Of a stretch of 64,000 nucleotides of DNA, positions 1-8,629 are shown one piece after another. The position numbers were made by a program, and so were the translations under genes. The notes under the pieces are model-generated. The model was not told the DNA's origin. It worked only from the letters and a program-made list of their open reading frames with translations, and ran no database searches. Numbering within the stretch: position 1 is the first letter of the stretch; each line of letters begins with the position of its first letter. The stretch is from contig NZ_JAERRF010000025.1 in the NCBI RefSeq assembly GCF_016741875.1, positions 58,442 through 122,441 on the forward strand, read 5' to 3'. The stretch is from Streptomyces coffeae. Lineage in GTDB: Bacteria; Actinomycetota; Actinomycetes; Streptomycetales; Streptomycetaceae.

Positions 1-120
1 ATGACACGGCGCCCGCCACGGCGCGGTAGCGCGGGGGCGGGCCGGACGGGCGGCGGTGCTCTCGCCAGGAGTGCCGCCGTCGCCGTCGTGGCGGCGCCCG
101 CGGGTTGTACGTCCGGGGCG
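1..120. other. window edge without a recognised gene
   Basis: This 120-base stretch precedes the stop codon of the LysR-type gene. Open frames cross it but give arginine- and alanine-rich translations with no recognisable domain, which is typical of antisense frames in GC-rich DNA. I see no gene here. Confidence 0.5.
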
Positions 121-1035
121 CTACACGGCTCCGGCAGGCCGCAGATACGGCTCGCCGCGGGGCACCGCGCGCCGCAGCGCCTCCAGCACCGTGCCGAGCA
201 GCGGGTTGCTGTTCTCGTCGCGGTGCAGGGCGAACACGGTGCGGTGGGCCGAGCGCCGGGTGAGCCGGGTGGCCTCGATGAGGTCGCTGTCCTTGTGGCC
301 GAGGGCCGGGACCACGGCCACCCCGAGGCCGCTGGACACCAACTCCCGTACCACGTCGTAGTTGTTGCTGCGGAAGACCACATCGGCGTCGAAGCCGGCC
401 GCGGCGCACAGCCGGGTCAGTGACAGGGCCCCCGCGGTGCCCTCCCGGCTGGTGATCCAGCGGGCGCGGGCCAGCTGGGGAAGGTCGGCGCTCAGCCCGC
501 TGCCGCGGGCGCGCAGCAGGAGCAGGTCCTCGCCCAGCAGGGGATGCCGGGTGAGCCCGTCGGGCCAGTGCCGCGGGCTGAGCCCGTACTCGTAGATCAG
601 GGCGATGTCCAGATCGCCCTGGGTGAGCAGGGCGATCAGCTCGTCCGGTTCGCCCTCCTCGAGCTGGATCTGCGCCCGGGGCAGTGCGGCCACCGCCGCC
701 GACAGCGCGGTCGGCACCAGCCGGACACCGGCGGTGGGGAAGGTGCCCAGCCGCAGTCGGCCCACGGTGCCGGTGGCCAGCTCCCGCACCTGGTGGTCCA
801 GGTCGTCCATGGCGGCCAGGACCCGTGCGCTGAGGTCGACCAGTCGGTGGGCGGCGGTGGTGGCGCGGATGCCGTGGGCCTCACGCTCGAACAGCACCAG
901 GCCGGTCTCCCTCTCCAGCGCGGAGATCTGCTGCGAGATGGCCGACGCGGTGTAGCCGAGGTCGCGGGCGGCGATGGCGAACGATCCGCTGCGGACGACG
1001 GCCTTCAGGGTGATCAGATGCAGAGGCTTGAGCAT
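121..1035 (-). CDS. LysR-type transcriptional regulator
   Basis: This is a 304-aa LysR-family regulator, the usual length for the family. An N-terminal winged helix-turn-helix covers about residues 3-62 (LKAVVRSGSFAIAARDLGYT, then a recognition helix with SAISQQISALE). A LysR substrate-binding domain follows at about 90-290 (LRLGTFPTAGVRLVPTAL onward). I chose the ATG at 1035 rather than the longer open frame because LysR homology begins there and AGGAGC sits about seven bases upstream. It is divergent from the FAD/Fe-S dehydrogenase at 1256, the usual arrangement for a LysR regulator and its target, so control of that operon is a reasonable inference. The effector is unknown. Confidence 0.9.
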   Translation of the reverse strand: MLKPLHLITLKAVVRSGSFAIAARDLGYTASAISQQISALERETGLVLFEREAHGIRATTAAHRLVDLSARVLAAMDDLDHQVRELATGTVGRLRLGTFPTAGVRLVPTALSAAVAALPRAQIQLEEGEPDELIALLTQGDLDIALIYEYGLSPRHWPDGLTRHPLLGEDLLLLRARGSGLSADLPQLARARWITSREGTAGALSLTRLCAAAGFDADVVFRSNNYDVVRELVSSGLGVAVVPALGHKDSDLIEATRLTRRSAHRTVFALHRDENSNPLLGTVLEALRRAVPRGEPYLRPAGAV

Positions 1036-1255
1036 TCCGGCTCCTGATGGCGCTCCTGATGACAGGGGGACCGAGCATAGGCGCCCTCCGCGCAGCATCA
1101 GCATTTCTGGTGCTGGAACGTCATTTCTTTCGCGCTGCTGGCCCTTGTGGCGGCCGGGATCCGGCGCGGATCGTGGTCGGGGCCGGGCCCGGTTCACGGC
1201 CGTGGCCGGGCCGGACACCACACGGCCGGTGCGCATTTCGACAGGAGCGAGCACA
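1036..1255. promoter_or_regulatory. divergent promoter region of the LysR gene and dehydrogenase operon
   Basis: This 220-base gap lies between two divergent genes and must hold both promoters. LysR proteins usually bind T-N11-A sites in such a gap. The stretch around 1100-1135 is slightly AT-richer than its surroundings and is the likeliest place. I could not define a single operator by eye. Confidence 0.45.
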
Positions 1256-4213
1256 GTGACGACGTCAGCGCAGGAAACCGCCCGGACTCCCGAGGCGACG
1301 GCGGTGGCCGAAGCCCTGGACCGGGCGGACTGCGGTGAGGTGGCCGGGGACGCCGGACGCCGTGCGCAGTACTCCGCCGACGCCTCCAACTACCGGCGGA
1401 TCCCGCTGGCGGTGGTCTTTCCACGCAACCGCGAGCAGGTGCTGCGCGCGGTGGCGGCCTGCCGGCGTCTGGGAGTACCGATCACCGTACGCGGTGCGGG
1501 CACCAGCACCTCCGGCCAGGCCGTCGGATCCGGGGTGGTGCTGGACTTCTCCCGCCACTTCAACCGGCTGCTCTCCCTCGACCCGGCGGCGCGCACGGCC
1601 ACCGTGCAGCCGGGGATCGTGCTGGACGAGCTCCAGGCTGCGGCCGCCGGGCACGGGCTGCTGTTCGGCGCCGATCCCTCCACCCACAGCCGCTGCACCC
1701 TGGGCGGGATGATCGGCAACAACGCGTGCGGTTCGCATTCGGTGGCCTGGGGCCGCACCGCCGACAACGTGGTCGAACTGGAGGTGGTGACGTATCGCGG
1801 CACGGTGGTCCGGCTCGGTCCGATGACCCGCGCCGAGATCGACGAGGCGGTGGCCGCTGACGACGACCGCGGGCGGCTGATCGGTGCGTTGGACACCCTG
1901 GTCCGGCGCAACCTGGGGCCGCTCCGCACCGAACTGGGCCGGTTCCCCCGACAGGTGTCGGGCTATGCGCTGGAACATCTGCTGCCCGAGCGGCGGTTCA
2001 ACCTCGCGCGGGCGCTGGTCGGCAGCGAGGGGACCCTGGCCGTGGTGCTCTCCGCCACCGTGACGCTCATCGCCCCTCCCCCGGCGCGGGCGCTGGTGGT
2101 CCTCGGTTTCCGGGACGCGTGCGCGGCGGCGGACGCGGTGCCCGCCCTGCTGGAACACCGGCCGCTGGCCCTGGAGGGGCTGGACCACGCACTGACCGAC
2201 ATCGTCACCCGGCCCGAGACCCGGGCGGCCGTCGACTCCCTGCCGCCCGGCTCCCGGGCCTGGTTGTTCGCCGAACTCGGCGGCGTGGAAGAGGAGTTGA
2301 CCGGTCGGGCGGAGGCTCTGAGCGCCGCGGCCCGGGGCGCCGCCGGGTTCACCGGCAGCGAGGTCGTCACCGACTCCGGGCGGGCCCGGCGGCTGTGGCG
2401 GATCCGCGAGGACGGAGCCGGGCTCGCCACCCGGCTGCCGGACGGCTCCGAGGCGTGGCCCGGCTGGGAGGACGCCGCCGTACCCCCGGAGCGGCTCGGC
2501 TCCTATCTGCGGGAGTTCACCGAGCTGCTGGACCGGCACGGGCTGCGCGGAGCGGTGTACGGACACTTCGGCGAGGGCTGTCTGCATGTGCGGATCGACT
2601 TCGACTTCGGCACCGAGAAGGGCACCGCGGTCTTCCGCGCCTTCGTCACCGACGCCGCCGCGCTGACGGCGGAACACGGGGGCTCGCTCTCGGGTGAGCA
2701 CGGGGACGGCCAGGCGCGTTCGGAGCTGCTTCCGCTGATGTACGGGCCCGAGATCATCGCGCTGTTCGAGGAGTTCAAGAACATCTGGGACCCCGACCAC
2801 GGGCTCAACCCGGGCATCATCACCCGCCCGCTGCCGGTGGACGGCAATCTCCGGGTCGCCCCTCACCGCACCCCGCTGCCGCTGGCCACCGTCTTCCCCT
2901 TCCACTCCGACGGCGGTGACTTCGCCAAAGCCACCCGCCGCTGTGTGGGTGTCGGGAAGTGCCGCTCGGCCACCCAGCGCGGCGATGTGATGTGTCCGAG
3001 CTACCGGGTGACGCGGGACGAGAAGGACTCCACCCGGGGCCGGGCACGGCTGCTGTACGAGATGACCCAGGGCGAGGTCATCACCGGCGGCTGGCGGTCC
3101 ACCGAGGTGCGGGACGCCCTCGATCTGTGTCTGTCCTGCAAGGGGTGCAGCAGCGACTGCCCCGTCGGGGTGGACATGGCGACGTACAAGTCGGAGTTCC
3201 TGCACCACCACTACCGGGGGCGGCCACGCCCGGCGTCGCACTACTCCATGGGCTGGCTGCCGCTGCTGTCGCGGGTCGCCGCCCGGATGCCGCGACTGGT
3301 CAACGCGCTCACCGCCTCCCGGCTCGCCCCGCTGCTCAAACGACTCGGCGGAATCGCCCCGCAGCGGGAGATCCCGCGCTTCGCCGAGCGCACCTTCCTG
3401 GAGTGGTTCCGCCACCGGACACCGGAGGGCGACGGACGGCGCGGCCCGGTGGTGCTGTGGGTCGACTCGTTCAACAACCACTTCTCCCCCGAGGTGCTGC
3501 GCGCGGGCGTGGCCGTCCTGGAGAGCGCCGGATACCGGGTGCGGGTGCCCGACGGCACCCAGTGCTGCGGGCTGACCTGGATCACCACCGGCCAGCTGGG
3601 GGTGGCGCGCCGGATCGCCGCGCGCACGGCAGCCGCGCTCGGTCCCGCGGCCCGTGCCGGGGTGCCGGTGGTGGGCCTGGAGCCGAGCTGTACGGCGGCG
3701 CTGCGCGGCGATCTGCCGGAACTGCTGGACGGCGACCAGAACGCCGCCGCCGTCGGCCGGGCCACCGTCACCCTCGCCGAACTCCTCGTCGGATACGCCC
3801 CCGACTGGCGGCCCCCGGCGGTCGGGTCCCGCGCCATCAGCCAGACCCACTGCCATCAGCACGCCACCTCGGGCTTCGGCGCGGACAGCGCGCTGCTGCG
3901 CCGGATGGGCGTGGACAACACCGCGCTCGACTCCGGCTGTTGCGGGCTGGCGGGCAACTTCGGCTTCGAGCGCGGCCACTACGAGGTGTCCGTGGCCGCC
4001 GGGGAGCAGGTGCTGCTGCCCGCGGTGCGCGCGGCCTCCCCCGACACGGTCGTCCTCGCCGACGGCTTCAGCTGCCGCACCCAGATCGCTCAGCACACCG
4101 ACCGCCGCGGGGTCCATCTGGCCCAGCTCATCGCGACGGCCCTGCCCACCGCACCGACCCCGGACACCGTCCGGGAACACGCCTCCACACGACAGGAAGA
4201 CACCCGTGACTGA
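1256..4213 (+). CDS. FAD-linked 2-hydroxyacid dehydrogenase fused to Fe-S/CCG domains (YdiJ/GlcD-GlcF type)
   Basis: This is a 985-aa fusion of a GlcD-like flavoprotein and a GlcF-like iron-sulfur protein. An FAD-binding PCMH domain (about 45-265, with GADPSTHSRCTLGGMIGNNA) is followed by an FAD-oxidase C domain (about 290-540, with GEHGDGQARSELLP). Two 4Fe-4S motifs begin near residues 562 (CVGVGKC, then MCPSY) and 625 (CLSCKGCSSDCPVG). CCG redox motifs lie near 768 (QCCGL) and 893 (GCCGL). Proteins of this length and order oxidise D-2-hydroxyacids such as D-lactate or D-2-hydroxyglutarate and pass electrons to a quinone or similar acceptor. The GTG start follows AGGAG by about nine bases. 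It overlaps the next gene by eight bases. Confidence 0.85.
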   Translation: MTTSAQETARTPEATAVAEALDRADCGEVAGDAGRRAQYSADASNYRRIPLAVVFPRNREQVLRAVAACRRLGVPITVRGAGTSTSGQAVGSGVVLDFSRHFNRLLSLDPAARTATVQPGIVLDELQAAAAGHGLLFGADPSTHSRCTLGGMIGNNACGSHSVAWGRTADNVVELEVVTYRGTVVRLGPMTRAEIDEAVAADDDRGRLIGALDTLVRRNLGPLRTELGRFPRQVSGYALEHLLPERRFNLARALVGSEGTLAVVLSATVTLIAPPPARALVVLGFRDACAAADAVPALLEHRPLALEGLDHALTDIVTRPETRAAVDSLPPGSRAWLFAELGGVEEELTGRAEALSAAARGAAGFTGSEVVTDSGRARRLWRIREDGAGLATRLPDGSEAWPGWEDAAVPPERLGSYLREFTELLDRHGLRGAVYGHFGEGCLHVRIDFDFGTEKGTAVFRAFVTDAAALTAEHGGSLSGEHGDGQARSELLPLMYGPEIIALFEEFKNIWDPDHGLNPGIITRPLPVDGNLRVAPHRTPLPLATVFPFHSDGGDFAKATRRCVGVGKCRSATQRGDVMCPSYRVTRDEKDSTRGRARLLYEMTQGEVITGGWRSTEVRDALDLCLSCKGCSSDCPVGVDMATYKSEFLHHHYRGRPRPASHYSMGWLPLLSRVAARMPRLVNALTASRLAPLLKRLGGIAPQREIPRFAERTFLEWFRHRTPEGDGRRGPVVLWVDSFNNHFSPEVLRAGVAVLESAGYRVRVPDGTQCCGLTWITTGQLGVARRIAARTAAALGPAARAGVPVVGLEPSCTAALRGDLPELLDGDQNAAAVGRATVTLAELLVGYAPDWRPPAVGSRAISQTHCHQHATSGFGADSALLRRMGVDNTALDSGCCGLAGNFGFERGHYEVSVAAGEQVLLPAVRAASPDTVVLADGFSCRTQIAQHTDRRGVHLAQLIATALPTAPTPDTVREHASTRQEDTRD

Positions 4214-5354
4214 CGCACTCTCGCTCATCGACGACTGGGGCCCCGAAAAAGTTGTGGTCGTCTCCCACCGGCGCACCGGCATGAAGGGCGTGCTGGTCAT
4301 CGACAACACCGCCCGTGGTACCGGGAAGGGCGGTACCCGGATGAGCCCCGGAGTGACCGTCGAGGAAGTGGCGCGCCTGGCCCGGGTGATGACCTGGAAG
4401 TGGGCGAGCGTGGACCTGTTCTACGGGGGCGCGAAGGCGGGCATCGTGGCCGATCCCGCCTCCCCCGACAAGGAGGCCGTGCTGCGCGCCTTCGCCCGGG
4501 CCCTGTCCAACGAGGTGCCGCGCGCGTATGTGATGGGCCTGGACATGGGGCTCACCGAGTGCGACGCGGCCATCATCCAGGACGAGCTGGGCGACCGTGG
4601 CGCCGCCGTCGGCACCCCGGAACACCTCGGCGGTGTGGCGTACGACAAGCTCGGGGTCACCGGCTACGGAGTGGCCGAGGCCGCCGACGCGGCGGTGGAG
4701 AGCCTGGGGCTGTCGCTGGCGGGGGCCCGGGTGGCGATCCAGGGGTTCGGCGCGGTGGGCAGCGCGGCCGCGCGCCGCTTCGCCGAGCTGGGCGCCGGGG
4801 TGGTGGCGGTCTCCACCGCCCACGGCTCCGTGCACGACCCCAGCGGTCTTGACGTACGGGAGCTGCTGGCGGCCCGCGACGAGCACGGCGACCACTTCGT
4901 CACCCGCCACCGCCAGGGCACCGCGCTGCCGCCCGGCGCCGAGCTCACCGCCGACTGCGACGTCCTGGTCCCGGCCGCGCTCCAGGACGTCATCAGCCGG
5001 GACACCGCCGGGCAGATCAAGGCCAAGGTGGTGGTGGAGGGCGCCAATCTGCCCACCTCCGAGGAGGCGCAGGGCATCCTCGCGGAGCGGGGCATCACCG
5101 TGATCCCCGACTTCGTGGCCAACGCCGGGGGTGTGGTGGCCGCGGCCTTCGCCATGGACGCCCGCTACTCCGGCTTCCGCCCCGACACGGGCGCCATCTT
5201 CGAGACGGTCTCGGCACGGCTGCGGGCCAACACGGTGACCGTCCTGGAGGAGGCGCGCCGCCGGTCGGCCACCCCGCACACCGCGGGCCGCGGCCTGGCC
5301 GAGGAGCGGGTGCGCGCCGCGATGCGCAGCAAGGGGCGGCTGCCCCGCGGCTGA
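4206..5354 (+). CDS. Glu/Leu/Phe/Val dehydrogenase family protein
   Basis: This 382-aa amino-acid dehydrogenase would reversibly deaminate an amino acid to its 2-oxoacid with NAD(P). The N-terminal dimerisation/substrate domain has the glycine-rich GTGKGGTRMSP and the catalytic-lysine region (WKWASVDLFYGGAKAGI). A Rossmann domain follows with GFGAVGSAAARRFAELG near residue 180. It starts at a GTG inside the end of the upstream dehydrogenase gene, preceded by AGGAAG, so the two are probably translationally coupled. The pairing suggests that one enzyme makes a 2-oxoacid handled by the other, for example 2-oxoglutarate and glutamate, but the substrate cannot be read from sequence. Confidence 0.85.
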   Translation: MTDALSLIDDWGPEKVVVVSHRRTGMKGVLVIDNTARGTGKGGTRMSPGVTVEEVARLARVMTWKWASVDLFYGGAKAGIVADPASPDKEAVLRAFARALSNEVPRAYVMGLDMGLTECDAAIIQDELGDRGAAVGTPEHLGGVAYDKLGVTGYGVAEAADAAVESLGLSLAGARVAIQGFGAVGSAAARRFAELGAGVVAVSTAHGSVHDPSGLDVRELLAARDEHGDHFVTRHRQGTALPPGAELTADCDVLVPAALQDVISRDTAGQIKAKVVVEGANLPTSEEAQGILAERGITVIPDFVANAGGVVAAAFAMDARYSGFRPDTGAIFETVSARLRANTVTVLEEARRRSATPHTAGRGLAEERVRAAMRSKGRLPRG

Positions 5355-5479
5355 CCGGCCTCCGTGCCGCCGGCCGGGGGTGACACGGGGCGCCGCGCGG
5401 CGCCCTGGGCCACGCTGGAGAGGAGGACCGTGGTCGTGGGACGGGAGCCGGCTCCCGCCGCACACCGGACACAGGAGGC

Positions 5480-6667
5480 GTGGGTGCACACGAGGTGATG
5501 GCCCGGGACCGGTGGTCCCGGCGGCTCACCGAGGCCGCGAGGCGGCCCGGAACCGCCGAGGGCCTGATGGAGGAGCGCCAGGGCCGGGCGGGACTGCTCG
5601 CCCTGGTCCCCGGCCTGCTCCTGGTCTGCGGTGTGCTGGCCGATGTGCTCGGCCCGGTGCCCTACTCAGGGCTTCCGCTGCTGGCCGCCGCCCCGCTCGT
5701 GGGGTGCATGGTGCTGCCGTTCCGGGGTGCCGTGATCACCGCGGTGTGCGCATGTGTGGTGTCGGTGGGCACGGATCTGCTGGTGCACCGCCCGGTGCTG
5801 GCGCTGGTGGTGGATCTGCTGGATGTGGCGGTGATCAGCGCCATCGCACTGTGGCTGAAGTGGGTGGTGCGCCGCCAGGGGCGACGGTTCGCCGCGGTGC
5901 GGGCGGTCGCCGAAGTGGCCCAGCGTGCGGTGCTGCCGCCGCTGCCCGCCCAGGTGGGGGCGCTGTCGGTGGCCACCCGCTACGAGTGCGCGTACGCGGA
6001 GGCCCTGATCGGCGGGGACTTCTACGCGGTGCAGTCCTCGCCGTTCGGGGTCCGGGCGCTGATCGGGGACGTACGCGGCAAGGGGCTGCCCGCGGTGTCC
6101 ACGATGGCCGTGGCGACCAGCACCTTCCGGGAGGCCGCCGGGCGGGTGCCGTCGCTGCGGGCGCTGGCGGACCACCTGGACCACGCACTGGCCCGGTACG
6201 CGGCGGACACCGGGGACACCCCGGACGCGCTGGAGGGGTTCGCCACCGCGGTGCTGGTGGAGATCCGCATGGAGGAGGGCGCGCTGCGGGTGTGCAACCG
6301 GGGCCATCCTCCGCCCTATCTGATCCGGGACGGTGAGGTACGGGCGCTGGAGCCCGCGGTGGCGGGGCTGCCGCTGGGGCTGGGACTGAGCGAGAGCGAG
6401 GTGCCGCCCGGCACCGACACCTTCGCCTTCCATCGGGGCGACTTTCTGCTGCTGGTGACGGACGGGGTCACCGAGGCCCGGGACGAGAAGGGCACCTACT
6501 ACGAACCGAGCACCGGGCTGTCCGGCCGCGGTTTCCACGAGGCGTCGCACCTGGTGGACACGCTCGTCGCGGACGTCACCGCCTGGACCGGCGGCCAGCG
6601 GCAGGACGACATGGCGATCCTGGTGCTGACTCCGCGCCCCACCTCGCCGTCCGCGCCGTCCGCGTGA
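5480..6667 (+). CDS. membrane-anchored SpoIIE/PP2C-family protein phosphatase
   Basis: About 395 aa. Hydrophobic helices fill roughly residues 38-125, and a short linker leads to a SpoIIE-type PP2C phosphatase domain (about 150-385). The domain carries the metal-binding Asp motifs (GGDFYAV, IGDVRGKGLPAV, TDGVTEARD and a final QDDMAILVL). Such proteins usually dephosphorylate anti-anti-sigma factors. The start is uncertain. GTG 5480 lies only one base after AGGAGG, while GTG 5495 and ATG 5498 lie 16-19 bases from it. There is no HATPase or GAF domain, unlike the two larger phosphatases at 29369 and 38259. Confidence 0.85.
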   Translation: MGAHEVMARDRWSRRLTEAARRPGTAEGLMEERQGRAGLLALVPGLLLVCGVLADVLGPVPYSGLPLLAAAPLVGCMVLPFRGAVITAVCACVVSVGTDLLVHRPVLALVVDLLDVAVISAIALWLKWVVRRQGRRFAAVRAVAEVAQRAVLPPLPAQVGALSVATRYECAYAEALIGGDFYAVQSSPFGVRALIGDVRGKGLPAVSTMAVATSTFREAAGRVPSLRALADHLDHALARYAADTGDTPDALEGFATAVLVEIRMEEGALRVCNRGHPPPYLIRDGEVRALEPAVAGLPLGLGLSESEVPPGTDTFAFHRGDFLLLVTDGVTEARDEKGTYYEPSTGLSGRGFHEASHLVDTLVADVTAWTGGQRQDDMAILVLTPRPTSPSAPSA

Positions 6668-6686
6668 TCGACACTCGTGATCACCT

Positions 6687-6706
6687 CTCCGCGCGGGGAC
6701 GCGGAG
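6687..6706. terminator. hairpin between convergent genes
   Basis: CTCCGCG and CGCGGAG form a perfect 7-bp stem around a 6-base loop, 20 bases after the phosphatase stop and just before the stop of the convergent gene. It probably terminates in both directions. There is no T-tract, as is common in Streptomyces. Confidence 0.6.
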
Positions 6707-6709
6707 GCG

Positions 6710-7084
6710 TCAGATATCGAGACGCAGCGCCACCTCGGACATCGTCGCGCGGGCCGCGTCCAGGTCGACACGGCCGCGGTCGGCCACCAGATACATGAAC
6801 ACACCCTGCCGGGTGCGCTGGCTGAGCGGCCGGATCACGTGGTACTCGGTGTCCAGGGTGACCACGATGTCCTCGAGGCGGTCGGGGGTGTAGCCGAGGA
6901 GTTCGAGGGTGGCGAGCTTGGCGCGCAGCACATCGGTGTCGCCGTACCCCACCTTCTCCAGGTCCGGACCCTGGGCGCTCTGCACGGCTCCCAGGGTGAT
7001 CCGGCTCAGATAGTCCACGAGCGAGGCCGCCAGCGCGCCCTCGACGCGCATGACGTCATGCAGCGCGTCCTCGATGTCGGTCAT
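6710..7084 (-). CDS. small roadblock/LC7-like protein
   Basis: This 124-aa soluble protein resembles the small roadblock/LC7-like proteins common in Streptomyces. The N-terminal half (EGALAASLVDYLSRITLG) fits the start of that fold, and the end has an alternating strand and helix (GVFMYLVADRGRVDLDAARA). There is no signal peptide or transmembrane segment. Roadblock proteins act as partners of small GTPases or signalling complexes, but no GTPase gene is next to it. The family call is tentative because it comes from pattern memory. The start ATG at 7084 opens the only frame consistent with the fold. Confidence 0.6.
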   Translation of the reverse strand: MTDIEDALHDVMRVEGALAASLVDYLSRITLGAVQSAQGPDLEKVGYGDTDVLRAKLATLELLGYTPDRLEDIVVTLDTEYHVIRPLSQRTRQGVFMYLVADRGRVDLDAARATMSEVALRLDI

Positions 7085-7275
7085 AGCCCATCATCCTCCC
7101 GGTGGGTGAGAGGGTGCGATGCCGACCGGACGGTCCCCGGTGGGCCCGTGCGGCCCACGTTCACGGAATGCCCCAACGAGGGACACATCCACATTTCATC
7201 CTTGCACAAGGCGTCGTTCGCCGGAATCCGGGAAACCCAGGACAGCACCTGACGCATAGAAGTACGATGCTCTGC

Positions 7276-7803
7276 ATGAATATTCACACCGTGTCCTTCG
7301 GCCACCCCGACGCCGTCCGGCTCAACGCCCGTGTGCAGCGCGAATACGCCGAGCGCTACGGGGACAACGGGGACATCACCCCGCTGGACCCGGCCATGTT
7401 CGCGCCGCCGCGGGGCCTGTTCCTGATCGTCTACGACGATCGGGGCACCCCGGTCGCCAGCGGTGGCTGGCGCACCCAGGACACCAACGACGAGGGCTAC
7501 GCGAACGGCGACGCGGAGATCAAGCGGATGTATGTGATCCCGGAGGCACGCGGCCACGGGCTGTCCCGGCTGGTGCTCGCCGCACTGGAGGACGACGCGC
7601 GCGCCGCGGGACGCACCCGGATGGTCCTGGAGACCGGGATCAAACTGCCGGAGGCCATCGCGCTCTACACCTCCAGCGGTTACGAGCCCTGCGCACGGTT
7701 CGGGCCCTACCGCTTCGACGAACTCAGCCGCTGCTACGCCAAGCCGCTGACCGCCACCGCGCCCTCCGCCACCGCCACCGCCACCGCCGGTCCAGCGATA
7801 TGA
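7276..7803 (+). CDS. GNAT family N-acetyltransferase
   Basis: This 175-aa single-domain acetyltransferase has the acetyl-CoA-binding motif A at about residues 76-100 (IKRMYVIPEARGHGLSRLVL, with the R-x-x-G-x-G-like turn) and a late motif B (ALYTSSGYEPCARFGPY). The acceptor is unknown. The tail (TATAPSATATATAGPA) is low-complexity and probably disordered. An in-frame ATG at 7267 is an equally possible start: AGAAG lies four bases before it and thirteen before 7276. It ends seven bases before the convergent encapsulin stop, with no room for a separate terminator. Confidence 0.85.
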   Translation: MNIHTVSFGHPDAVRLNARVQREYAERYGDNGDITPLDPAMFAPPRGLFLIVYDDRGTPVASGGWRTQDTNDEGYANGDAEIKRMYVIPEARGHGLSRLVLAALEDDARAAGRTRMVLETGIKLPEAIALYTSSGYEPCARFGPYRFDELSRCYAKPLTATAPSATATATAGPAI

Positions 7804-7810
7804 CCCACCG

Positions 7811-8629
7811 TCACTTACGCCTTCTGCCGGGTGCGGGCGCAAGCGCCACCGCGGCCTCGCTCGTGTACATCAGAAAGGTCAGCGTCTCCTGGAAGTACAG
7901 CCGGATCCGGTTCTCGTCGTGGGAGAGATACCCGATGGACACGTCCTGGCCGATGTGGAGTGCGAAGTCGCCGCCCCGGGTGGACAGCAGAAAGGCTCCG
8001 TCGATGGCGGGTGCCCAGATGATGTCGCCGTCCAGCACCCGGTCGATGTGCTTGTGGATCGGATAGCCGTGGTCGGAGGTCTCGTTCACGGCGGTGTACG
8101 CCTCGGCGCTCAGCGCGAGGGTGTACGCGCCGTCGACACCGGCCAGCCGCAGGGTGGTCACCGCCTGGCTGATGGCGTTGGGGTAGTCGCGGACCTCCGC
8201 AGGCAGGATCAGCTCGGGGTTGGAGCTGCTGCGCCGGATTCCGGTGATGCCCGCCGCGGGGTATCCCTCGAAGACCGCCCGGTCCTCGGCGAACGCGATC
8301 TTGCGTGCGGCGTCCTTGACCGGCTGCCAGTCCGCGTCCTTGGCACCGCGTTCGACGGAGTCGACCTGACGGCGGTCGACCGTGAAGGGGACCCGCAGTT
8401 CGACGACCGGCTCGGACCTGCGGGTGTGCGCGACCACGCCCTTGGCCGGTGGATCGATGGCCGTCAGATGCCCGGTGCCCACCGCCGCCAGCTCCAGGCC
8501 CGCCGGTTCGGGCACATCGACGATCCGGCGGCCCGCCAGATGGCGTGTGAAGGTGCGCCGCGCCTCCTCCTCCAGATCCGCCCATGCCGCGTCGGAGACG
8601 GGCGCCAGTTCACGGTGCAGGTTCTTCAT
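7811..8629 (-). CDS. family 1 encapsulin shell protein
   Basis: This 272-aa protein self-assembles into an icosahedral protein nanocompartment. It begins with the encapsulin N-terminus (MKNLHRELAPVSDAAWADLE), which forms the inner helix that binds cargo peptides. The HK97-like body includes the E-loop region with PFTVDRRQVDSVERGAKD, and the A-domain includes HKHIDRVLDGDIIWAPAIDG. Length matches family 1 shells (about 265 aa). The start overlaps the end of the DyP peroxidase gene by 20 bases, so cargo and shell are one coupled transcription unit. The short basic tail (PAPGRRRK) is slightly longer than usual. Confidence 0.95.
   Translation of the reverse strand: MKNLHRELAPVSDAAWADLEEEARRTFTRHLAGRRIVDVPEPAGLELAAVGTGHLTAIDPPAKGVVAHTRRSEPVVELRVPFTVDRRQVDSVERGAKDADWQPVKDAARKIAFAEDRAVFEGYPAAGITGIRRSSSNPELILPAEVRDYPNAISQAVTTLRLAGVDGAYTLALSAEAYTAVNETSDHGYPIHKHIDRVLDGDIIWAPAIDGAFLLSTRGGDFALHIGQDVSIGYLSHDENRIRLYFQETLTFLMYTSEAAVALAPAPGRRRK

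Noticed and set aside
1265..4309. 1014-codon minus-strand open frame opposite the FAD/Fe-S dehydrogenase
   Set aside because: No domain and a biased composition; the plus strand has clear FAD, 4Fe-4S and CCG motifs.
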